Source: AC-32 sp963719275
GTDB taxonomy: Bacteria; Actinomycetota; Thermoleophilia; Gaiellales; Gaiellaceae
NCBI GenBank assembly: GCA_963719275.1
Contig: CAVRBT010000004.1
Coordinates: forward strand, 62,001-126,000
DNA length: 64,000 bases
Reading direction: 5' to 3'
Below are positions 1-6,598 of the stretch, in pieces (position 1 is the stretch's first letter; every line of letters starts with the position of its first letter). The notes under the pieces were generated by a model. It was not told the DNA's origin. It did no database searches and worked only from the letters and a program-made list of their open reading frames with translations. A program made the translations under genes and the position numbers.

Positions 1-1
1 C

Positions 2-907
2 GCGCTCGTCTTCGGAGGCTTCCTGCTGCTCGGAGGGCGCCTGGCCGACATCCTCGGGCGCAGGCGCGTCTTCTTCGCCGGGCTGATCGTCTTCTCGGTC
101 GGCTTGCTGCTCTGCGGCCTGGCCTGGAACGAAGCGTCGCTCATCGGCGCGCGCGCGATCCAGGGCCTGGGCGCGGCGGCGATCACGCCCTCCGCGCTCT
201 CGATCGTGACCACGACCTTCACCGAGGGCCGCGAGCGCAACATCGCGCTCGGCGCATGGGGCGCAGTTGGCGGCTTCGGCGCCGTGGCTGGCGTCCTGCT
301 CGGCGGCGTCCTGACTCAGCTCCTGTCGTGGGAGTGGATCTTCTTCGTGAATGTCCCGGTCGGTGCGGCCGCGCTCGTGCTCACGCCGATCCTGCTGACC
401 GAGAGCCGCGATGCGCGTGGTCACAGCCACGATGTGCCCGGAGCCGTGCTCGTTACCTCCGGCCTCGTGCTCCTGGTGCTGGCGATCACCCAGGGACAGC
501 AGTGGACTTGGGGCTCGGCGCGCACGATCGGGGTCTTCGTCGCGTCGGCGGTGCTGCTCGGCGCCTTCGCGGTATGGGAGCACCGGCAGCGGGACCCGCT
601 GGTCCCGTTCTCGATCTTCCGCCTGCAGACGCTGACGGCGGCGAACGTGGCCGGCTTCATCATGGGCACGGCGCTGTTCTCGATGTTCCTGATCCTGACG
701 CTGTACATGCAGCAGGTGCTCGGGTACTCGCCGCTCAAGACGGGTGTCGCCTACCTGGCGGTCGCGGCCACGTCGGTCTTCTGGGCCGGCGCCGCGATCG
801 CCTTTGCCGGAGTCCTCGTGTCGATCTTCCCGGTTCGCACCAGGGATCTGAAGCCGCAGGAGGCCACGGTCGCTGAGCCGGAGCTCGTCACAAGTCAGGC
901 GGCCTAG
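2..907 (+). CDS. MFS transporter, DHA2/EmrB-like, 5' partial and internally shortened
   Basis: The reading frame is open from base 2, so the gene starts outside the window. The visible 301 residues begin in the loop 2-3 motif A of the major facilitator superfamily (GGRLADILGRRR), and a proton-driven drug exporter of the 14-helix DHA2 (EmrB/QacA) family is the best match. The order of segments is normal up to the helix that follows KTGVAYLA. There the sequence goes straight from VAATS to FWAGAAIAFAG, which resembles the last helix of the family, and then to a charged tail. Roughly 130-170 residues (about 4-5 helices) seem to be missing in frame. The stop is followed 58 nt later by an MMPL transporter, so the two may form an export operon. 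The family call is firm; activity is doubtful because of the deletion. Confidence 0.8.
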   Translation, partial: ALVFGGFLLLGGRLADILGRRRVFFAGLIVFSVGLLLCGLAWNEASLIGARAIQGLGAAAITPSALSIVTTTFTEGRERNIALGAWGAVGGFGAVAGVLLGGVLTQLLSWEWIFFVNVPVGAAALVLTPILLTESRDARGHSHDVPGAVLVTSGLVLLVLAITQGQQWTWGSARTIGVFVASAVLLGAFAVWEHRQRDPLVPFSIFRLQTLTAANVAGFIMGTALFSMFLILTLYMQQVLGYSPLKTGVAYLAVAATSVFWAGAAIAFAGVLVSIFPVRTRDLKPQEATVAEPELVTSQAA

Positions 908-965
908 GTGTCTTTCGAATGGAGTGCCGAACGTCTTGAGAACAAACGACGACGGGGGAGCTGAG

Positions 966-3173
966 ATGTCAACGAATGAAGCAACAAGAGAATCGTCGGC
1001 GCTGGCGGGGCTCGCCCGCTTCGTCATGCGCCACCGCCGCCTGGTGGCGGGCGTCTGGATCGTGCTCACGATCTTCGGCGCCTTCGCGGCCGGGCAGGTC
1101 TCGAAACGCTGGCTCGAGCAGTTCTCGATCCCGGGGTTCTCGGCCTACGAGGCGAACCAGCGCACGCTGGACACCTTCGGCTCCGGAGCCCAAGCGCCGA
1201 ACATCGCGGTCATCCGCGTCAATGGCGACGTGACCAGGAGCACCGCGGCTCGCCAGACGCTGGCCAAGGTCTCGCAGAAGTTCCCGAAGTTCCGCACGTC
1301 GTCGTACTTCACGACGGGGAGCCTGGCGTACGTCTCGAAGGACCGGCACACGGCCTTCGCGACCTTCTACCCGCCGGGGCGGCCGAGCTTCAGCTCCGAT
1401 GCGAAGTTCAAGGAGCTCCGCTCCGCGCTCCGGACCGCCGCTCCTCCGGGAGTCGAGACACACGTCACCGGGCGTGACGCCCTCTACGACTCGCAGGGGA
1501 GCGAATCGGGCGGCCCCAGCGTTCTGACCGAAGCGCTGATCGGAGGCGTCGGGGCGCTCGTGATCCTGCTCTTCGTCTTCGGGACGATCCCCGCGATGCT
1601 GACGCCGATCCTGATCGCGGTCGCATCGATCCTGAACACGTTCACGCTGATCTGGGTGCTGACCTACATCACCGACGTGTCGATCATCGTCCAGTTCCTC
1701 GTGGCGCTCGTCGGCCTCGGGGTGGCGATCGACTACGCCCTGCTGATGATCTTCCGCTTCCGGGAGGAGCTCCGGCACGGGAAAGACGTCGACACGGCGG
1801 TGGTCGAGACGGTGACACATGCAGGCCGCTCGGTGATCGTCTCCGGCTCGACCGTGGCGATCGGGCTGCTCTCGATGGTGATCATCCCGATCCCGGTGAT
1901 CCGCTCCATCGGCATCGGCGGCCTGCTGATCCCGACGGTCTCGGTGATTGTCGCGATCACCATGCTCCCCGCGCTGCTCTCGCTGCTCGGGCACCGCATC
2001 AACTCGCTGCGGGTGATGCCGAAGAAGATCGTCGAGGGCACCGACCTCGAGGCAGGCTTCTGGTGGCGTTGGGCGCACCTGGTCATGCGCAGGCCCGTCG
2101 CGATCGGCGCGCTCGGCCTCGTGATCGTCGGGCTGCTGCTGGTCCCGGCCGCGAACCTGAACCCGGCCGAGGCCCAGGCGAAGGACCTGGCCGGCGCCAA
2201 GACCGCGGACGCAGTCGTCGGCCTGAACGAGCTCAGGGACTCCGGGATCTCGCCGGGAGCGACGAAGCCCTTCGTCGTCCTCGTCGAGCACAACCCCGGA
2301 ACCGAGGCGCTCGACACCGTGGTCGCGCGGCTGCAGTCGACGCCCGGAATCGACGGAGCCTCGGCTCCCCTGGCCTGGCGGAAGGGCAGCTCGGCCCTCG
2401 TGGAGGCGATCCCCTCCCAGGACGGGGCGGCCAAGCCCGTGCGCCACACGATCTCGCGGCTGCAGGATGACGTCCTCCCGCAACTTGAGTCGCAGGTCGG
2501 CGGAGGTGTCAACCTCACCCTCGGAGGGGTCGCGGCGGAGGACCGCGACTTCGTGCACGCCGTCTACGGGAAGTTCCCGTACGTGCTCGCCTTCGTGATC
2601 CTGCTGACGTTCGTGCTGCTGATGCGGGCATTCCGCTCGGTCTTCCTGGCGGTCAAGGCGGTGATCCTGAACCTCATCTCCCTGGCGGCCGCGTTCGGCA
2701 TCATCGTGTTCATCTTCCAGGAGGGCCACGGATCGGAGGCGATCTGGAACGTGCACGCGACCGACGCGATCATCTCCTGGATCCCGTTGATGATCTTCGC
2801 GTTCCTGTACGGCCTGTCCATGGACTACGAGGTCTTCATGGTCGCGCGCATGCGGGAGGCGTACGACGAGACGGGGCAGACGACGGACTCGATCGCGCTC
2901 GGCCTCGCCCGTACGGGGAAGCTCGTGACGAGCGCTGCGCTCGTGTTGATGTTCGCCTTCTTCGTACTCTCGACCAGCCCGGGCACCGACATCAAGCAGT
3001 TCGGGATCGGGCTCGCGGCCGGGATCATCTTCGACGCCACCATCATCCGCGGCCTGCTCGTTCCGTCGATCATGCGGGTGGCCGGGAAGTGGAACTGGTG
3101 GCTGCCGCCCCCGCTCGCGCGTGTGCTGCTCGTGCGGCCCCAGCAGCCCGCGCTCCAGGACTCGGGCAGCTAG
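966..3173 (+). CDS. MMPL family (RND superfamily) transporter
   Basis: 735-residue membrane protein of the MMPL/RND family, which moves lipids or drugs across the inner membrane using the proton gradient. It has the two-fold RND layout: TM1, a large extracytoplasmic domain (about residues 50-185), five TMs, a cytoplasmic linker, then the same arrangement again. Each half has the conserved TM4-type segment, VAIDYALLMIFRFRE in the first and LSMDYEVFMVARMRE in the second, both with the DY pair used in proton relay. The ATG at 966 is preferred over an in-frame GTG at 924 because a purine-rich GGGGGAG lies just upstream of it. It follows the shortened MFS gene in the same direction. A GC-rich hairpin at 3197-3226 closes the transcript. 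The substrate cannot be told from sequence. Confidence 0.9.
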   Translation: MSTNEATRESSALAGLARFVMRHRRLVAGVWIVLTIFGAFAAGQVSKRWLEQFSIPGFSAYEANQRTLDTFGSGAQAPNIAVIRVNGDVTRSTAARQTLAKVSQKFPKFRTSSYFTTGSLAYVSKDRHTAFATFYPPGRPSFSSDAKFKELRSALRTAAPPGVETHVTGRDALYDSQGSESGGPSVLTEALIGGVGALVILLFVFGTIPAMLTPILIAVASILNTFTLIWVLTYITDVSIIVQFLVALVGLGVAIDYALLMIFRFREELRHGKDVDTAVVETVTHAGRSVIVSGSTVAIGLLSMVIIPIPVIRSIGIGGLLIPTVSVIVAITMLPALLSLLGHRINSLRVMPKKIVEGTDLEAGFWWRWAHLVMRRPVAIGALGLVIVGLLLVPAANLNPAEAQAKDLAGAKTADAVVGLNELRDSGISPGATKPFVVLVEHNPGTEALDTVVARLQSTPGIDGASAPLAWRKGSSALVEAIPSQDGAAKPVRHTISRLQDDVLPQLESQVGGGVNLTLGGVAAEDRDFVHAVYGKFPYVLAFVILLTFVLLMRAFRSVFLAVKAVILNLISLAAAFGIIVFIFQEGHGSEAIWNVHATDAIISWIPLMIFAFLYGLSMDYEVFMVARMREAYDETGQTTDSIALGLARTGKLVTSAALVLMFAFFVLSTSPGTDIKQFGIGLAAGIIFDATIIRGLLVPSIMRVAGKWNWWLPPPLARVLLVRPQQPALQDSGS

Positions 3174-3196
3174 TTGACGCTGCTTGAGCCACGCAG

Positions 3197-3226
3197 GCGC
3201 GCCCGTCTCATCGGAGTCGGGCGCGC
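3197..3226 (+). terminator. GC-rich hairpin after the MMPL gene
   Basis: Perfect 9-bp inverted repeat GCGCGCCCG / CGGGCGCGC around a 12-nt loop, 24 nt after the MMPL stop. No U-tract follows, so it is either a weak intrinsic terminator or an mRNA 3'-end stabiliser. Confidence 0.55.
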
Positions 3227-3371
3227 TTGCGGGCCCGTCACGAGACGCACGGCGAGACCGGGCAGGTACAGCGACGACTGAAACACGACGCGGAGGTTCA
3301 TGATGGAACCATCCACGCCATTCGGCGACGCTGTCGCCCAGGCTTCTCACCGACAGGAAAGGAGAGACGCG

Positions 3372-4151
3372 ATGGCCACCCATACGACTGGAACGCGTGA
3401 CGAGTGGCTCACAGCCCGGCTCGAGCTGCTCGAGGCTGAGAAGGAGCTGACGCGGCGAAGCGACGAGCTCGCGCGTCAGCGACAGAACCTGCCGTGGGTG
3501 CGGATCGACAAGGACTACCGGTTCGAGACCGACGAGGGCAGCGCCTCGCTCGCCGACCTCTTCGGCGGTCGGTCGCAGCTCCTTGTCTACCACTTCATGT
3601 TCGGTCCCGGATACGCGGCCGGGTGTCCGTCCTGCTCGGCGATCGCGGACGGCTTCGACGGCTCCGTCGTCCATCTCGCCAACCACGACGTCATGCTCTG
3701 GGCGATTTCGCGGGCGCCGCTCGCGAAGCTGCAGGGGTACAAGCAGCGGATGGGCTGGAGCTTCCCGTGGGCATCGTCGTTGGGGAGTGACTTCAACTAC
3801 GACCTCCAGGTGTCGTTCACCGAGGAGCAGCAGCAGTCAGGCGTCGTCGAGCACAACTTCCGCGCGATGGACACCCGCAGCGACCTCAGCGACGCCGACA
3901 CGCTTCCCGTCTACGGCACGGATCTTGCGACGGCTACCCGGGAAGCCCCGGGCATAAGCGCGTTCGCGCTTGAGGACGGGATCGTCTACCACACCTACTC
4001 GGCGTACATCCGCGGGCTGGACGGCCTCTGGGCCATGTACCAGTGGCTAGACCGCGCACCACGCGGGCGCAACGAGACGATGGTGCAGGGAGTGGGTGAC
4101 CTGCACGCCGCGATCTGGGTCCGCCGTCACGACGAGTACGACCAGGGCTGA
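3372..4151 (+). CDS. DUF899 family thioredoxin-like protein
   Basis: 259-residue protein of the DUF899 family, which is distantly related to thioredoxin/AhpC-TSA folds. A basic N-terminal helix (WLTARLELLEAEKELTRRSDELARQR) precedes the core. The core contains LFGGRSQLLVYHFMFGPGYAAGCPSC, where a GCPSC segment occupies the position of a redox motif, and a C-terminal YHTYSAYIRGLDGLW segment typical of the family. The ATG at 3372 is chosen over an upstream in-frame ATG at 3300 because AGGAG lies at the right distance before it and the extra N-terminal residues look non-coding. It appears monocistronic. The biochemical role of the family is not settled; a redox function is an inference from the fold and cysteines. 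Confidence 0.85.
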   Translation: MATHTTGTRDEWLTARLELLEAEKELTRRSDELARQRQNLPWVRIDKDYRFETDEGSASLADLFGGRSQLLVYHFMFGPGYAAGCPSCSAIADGFDGSVVHLANHDVMLWAISRAPLAKLQGYKQRMGWSFPWASSLGSDFNYDLQVSFTEEQQQSGVVEHNFRAMDTRSDLSDADTLPVYGTDLATATREAPGISAFALEDGIVYHTYSAYIRGLDGLWAMYQWLDRAPRGRNETMVQGVGDLHAAIWVRRHDEYDQG

Positions 4152-4271
4152 GCGTGACAGCGTCTGGCACGGTGAGCGAACGTTTGCGCGTACAGGCTCG
4201 TCTCCGGAGGGCGCATTCCCCTTCAGTTTGGTGCAGAAGTGAAAGCGCGTGTTTGCAGGCGGTTTCGTCTC

Positions 4272-4344
4272 GGCGCCGTTAGCTGCAACCTAGCTGTCTG
4301 GACTCATAATCCGTTGGTCCCTGGTTCGAATCCAGGCGGGCCCA
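4272..4344 (+). tRNA. tRNA-Met(CAU)-like sequence, possibly degenerate
   Basis: A 73-nt sequence can be laid out as a tRNA. The T arm is perfect (CCTGG TTCGAAT CCAGG, 4320-4336). The anticodon loop CTCATAA at 4303-4309 would give anticodon CAU. The D arm is AGCT/AGCT around a short loop, and the acceptor strands GGCGCCG and CGGGCCC pair at 5 of 7 positions, with C-C and G-G mismatches in the middle. The anticodon stem has one mismatch and one G-U. CCA is not encoded. The mismatches and short D loop suggest a tRNA remnant or a pseudo-tRNA left at an integration site, though a divergent working tRNA cannot be excluded. A near-copy of its 3' end lies at 5501-5521. Confidence 0.45.
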
Positions 4345-4345
4345 T
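4325..4345 (+). repeat. tRNA T-arm/acceptor direct repeat, left copy (candidate att site)
   Basis: A 21-nt segment from the T loop to one base past the discriminator of the tRNA-like sequence. It matches 5501-5521 at 18 of 21 positions in the same orientation. Integrating elements commonly duplicate this part of a tRNA, so the pair may be attL/attR remnants of a decayed 1.2-kb island. Confidence 0.45.
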
Positions 4346-4729
4346 CCGTAACCGTTTTGGCTGCGCCGCCCCAACGCGCGCAGACGAGGGACTGCCCGTG
4401 CGAAACGGGTTGGCTACCTCGCCGATCCCTCGTCAGTTGCTTCGTCGAGCCTCGTCCGCGATCATGTGGTAACTACTCGACGGGGGACAAGTTCGAGTCT
4501 TCCGAGAGATGCGGCGCTCGGCGTCTTGATCATTGTCCGTTTTTGGGTCGTGACCAAAAGGCCGCCGCAACAGCGATGTTCAATCGGGCTCTGGAGGGGC
4601 TACGTGAGAGCCCAGTTCTTCGCCCGGGAGGAGGGCAGCCCCGGAGCGCTCTGTGTCTCGCAGTCCTTTCGAGCACGGCGTCTTCCCTGGAAGGACCGCG
4701 AACCAACCAAGCAGAACTCAAGCGCACGC

Positions 4730-4834
4730 GCGGCACTGGCCGCCCTTAAGGCCGATCTACTGGCCCAGGGGTGGGAGCGTATGCGCCGGGCGCCGGGCAC
4801 CGAATGGTACGAGCTTCGCTTCCGGCGCGAAAAG
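4730..4834 (+). pseudogene. fragment of a small hypothetical protein
   Basis: In one forward frame the segment reads like a real globular protein piece: an alternating helix (ALAALKADLLAQGWE), then a linker and GTEWYELRFRRE. Pieces of this kind (helix, GWE, then WYxLRFRR) occur in short actinobacterial hypothetical proteins. The residues before and after it in the same frame are compositionally random, and no convincing start or ribosome site was found. It is therefore best read as a surviving fragment inside the decayed island rather than a working gene. Confidence 0.3.
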
Positions 4835-5017
4835 ACAGCCTCGCTGCTCCGCCCCGCGCCACGGCTAAGTGCGCAACGCACGGTGCGCTTGGCCCCTTCG
4901 ACGCCCCCAGCCCGTGCCCAGGCTACGCCTCGAGTACGCCGTCTTAGGCTGCACCCGTGAGCCCGAGCGCGTCGCGCTCTGCATGTTTGCCGCTTGGGTC
5001 AAGCCGGCTCGCTTGCT

Positions 5018-5257
5018 TTATCGGACGGCCTCGGCTTGCTCGCTCGAGACGACCACGAAGCTGTCATATCGGCTCAGCGCGCGTCTGATCTCCGGCAGCT
5101 CGTGGCCAGGCGCAAGCAGAAGTCGTCGCGGCTCCCTTTGGGCCTGTTCGTACACGCACCACGGGAGCGCGATGACCTCGGCGCAGCCGCTCCGTCCGCA
5201 CTCACAAGCGATCTCGACTACCGAGCCGACGCCTGCGAACTGGTCGCCCTCGCGCAT
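5018..5257 (-). CDS. small conserved Cys-containing protein
   Basis: 79-residue protein on the minus strand. It carries an N-terminal CECGRSGC cluster that could bind a metal, a segment CVYEQAQREPRRLLLAPGHE, and a C-terminal RYDSFVVVS strand. This arrangement (CxCGxxxC, YExxR, APGHE, then a RYxxVVV ending) is recognisable from short hypothetical proteins common in Thermoleophilia-type genomes. The ATG at 5257 has a strong Shine-Dalgarno (AGAGAGGAG) about 6 nt upstream, which argues that this frame is genuinely used. It is the only convincing gene in the 4.2-5.6 kb island. The function is unknown; the four cysteines suggest metal binding, by inference only. Confidence 0.6.
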   Translation of the reverse strand: MREGDQFAGVGSVVEIACECGRSGCAEVIALPWCVYEQAQREPRRLLLAPGHELPEIRRALSRYDSFVVVSSEQAEAVR

Positions 5258-5500
5258 GTTCTGCTCCTCTCTCTATCTCGCCCGTTCCACATCACTGCCA
5301 ACTGGACGAGCTGACGGTTTCAAATGGGGAGCAAAGGGGCTGCAACGCCCAGGCGCTGCAACGCGGCTTGTCGGGCCGCTGGCGTCCGCGTCTTCTCACC
5401 ACACGCGGTCCGGCACCGCCAGATCGGCGGTCGGACGCGCTCGGACGGTGCAGACCCCGGTGATACCCGCGCGGGCGGAAACCGCTGATTAGCAGCAGCG
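5258..5500. other. gene-poor stretch of the decayed island
   Basis: No reading frame here has a plausible start, codon pattern or recognisable motif. Base composition looks lower in GC than the surrounding genes. Together with 4345-5017 it forms the interior of the candidate island bounded by tRNA T-arm repeats. Confidence 0.4.
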
Positions 5501-5521
5501 TCCGAATCCAAGCGGGCCTAT
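5501..5521 (+). repeat. tRNA T-arm/acceptor direct repeat, right copy (candidate att site)
   Basis: 18 of 21 bases match 4325-4345, with mismatches at the second, eleventh and nineteenth positions. The upstream bases do not form the 5' strand of a T stem, so only the 3' half is repeated. That is the pattern expected after integration into a tRNA 3' end. Confidence 0.4.
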
Positions 5522-5630
5522 GTAGTCCCTCGCGGCTTGTTCGATTAAGCACATGAGGACTCGACGGGCTTAGACTTCAGCTTCAGCGAACAGAAACGGC
5601 AGTGCGCGCGCAGGCGAACGAGGGGGCGAG

Positions 5631-6059
5631 ATGAGCCAGGTATCGGAGATCCTCGAGGGGAAAGGCCACAAGGTCCTGAGGATCGACGCGGACGCATCGG
5701 TTCTCGAGGCGGTCAAGCAAATGGTGACGGCAAACGTCGGGTCGCTGCTCGTCATCGAGAGCGGCGAGATCGCCGGCATCGTGACCGAGCGCGACTACCT
5801 TCGGCGCGTCGCAACCGACGAAGTCGACAATCAAGCCTCGGTACGGGAGATCATGTCCTCGCCGCTGATCGTCGTCACGCCTCAGACCTCCGTCGACGAG
5901 TGTATGGCGCTGATGACTGACCGGCGAATCCGGCATCTTCCCGTCGTCGATGCCGGCGAGGTGACCGGCATCGTGTCCATCGGCGACGTCGTCAAGTTCA
6001 AGTCGAGGGAACAGAGCTTCGAGATCCAGTTCCTCCACGACTACATCTCTGCGGGCTAA
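5631..6059 (+). CDS. CBS-domain pair protein
   Basis: 142-residue protein made of two CBS repeats, about residues 10-65 and 73-130. Each repeat ends in the typical VVxxGExxGIVTxxD/SxxD form (GEIAGIVTERDYLRR and GEVTGIVSIGDVVKF). Paired CBS domains bind adenosine nucleotides in the central cleft and act as energy sensors. Stand-alone versions like this one usually have unknown partners. GGGGGCGAG just before the ATG at 5631 serves as ribosome site. It lies immediately after the right edge of the decayed island and is followed 31 nt later by a small membrane protein that has its own promoter-like element. Confidence 0.88.
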   Translation: MSQVSEILEGKGHKVLRIDADASVLEAVKQMVTANVGSLLVIESGEIAGIVTERDYLRRVATDEVDNQASVREIMSSPLIVVTPQTSVDECMALMTDRRIRHLPVVDAGEVTGIVSIGDVVKFKSREQSFEIQFLHDYISAG

Positions 6060-6090
6060 GCGGCTCGCGAACGCCGGGCTAGACTTCGGG

Positions 6091-6516
6091 GTGGAAGTGG
6101 GCGCTCAACGAGACCCGGATCTGTTGCTCGTCGAGACGATGCTGGCGCCGCCGCCGCTCGAGGATGCGCGCCGCTCGCTCGAGTACTGGGAGCGGCGCCA
6201 CAAAGCGCTTCCGTTCCACCACCGGCGAGCCCGGCGGGAAGCGAGCGAGATGGCGGCCCGGTGGGACGAGCGGGTCCGCGCTGCCGAGCACGTCCGGTTC
6301 GAGTCGAGCGTCGTGGGGAGGGTCGTTGCCTGGCTGGGGCTCTCGAGTGCCTTCGTGCACAGGGTGCGATTCACGAAGCGGGGCCTCCTGTTTCTCGGCT
6401 GGGCGCTCGTGCCGCGGAGGATCAAGGTCGTCGCCGGTGGGGTCGTGGCGGCGTGGCTGATCGTTGCGATCGCGGCCGTCGCCGCTCTCGCGGCGGTGCT
6501 GGACCGGCTCGCGTAG
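6091..6516 (+). CDS. small membrane-anchored protein of unknown function
   Basis: 141-residue protein with a charged N-terminal two thirds (ARRSLEYWERRHKALPFHHRRARREA) and a C-terminal hydrophobic helix (residues about 112-137) that would anchor it in the membrane, with most of the protein cytoplasmic. The GTG start at 6091 is supported by a TAGACT hexamer at 6080-6085, only 5 nt upstream, with no Shine-Dalgarno, as seen for many genes in this window. No family is recognised. It converges on the MMPL gene downstream. Confidence 0.65.
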   Translation: MEVGAQRDPDLLLVETMLAPPPLEDARRSLEYWERRHKALPFHHRRARREASEMAARWDERVRAAEHVRFESSVVGRVVAWLGLSSAFVHRVRFTKRGLLFLGWALVPRRIKVVAGGVVAAWLIVAIAAVAALAAVLDRLA

Positions 6517-6598
6517 CCGTCTCACAGGTTCGACGCACCTGAGCCATAGCGGTTGACGCACTTTGACCATGGGCCCGGAGCTTCGGGCCGCCGGGGCG

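Noticed and set aside
969..3686. 905-residue minus-strand open frame
   Set aside because: Arg/Asp/Glu/His-rich antisense of the MMPL and DUF899 genes; typical shadow frame in high-GC DNA.
4239..4472. 77-residue open frame over the tRNA-like sequence
   Set aside because: It translates straight through the tRNA-like structure and has no protein-like composition.
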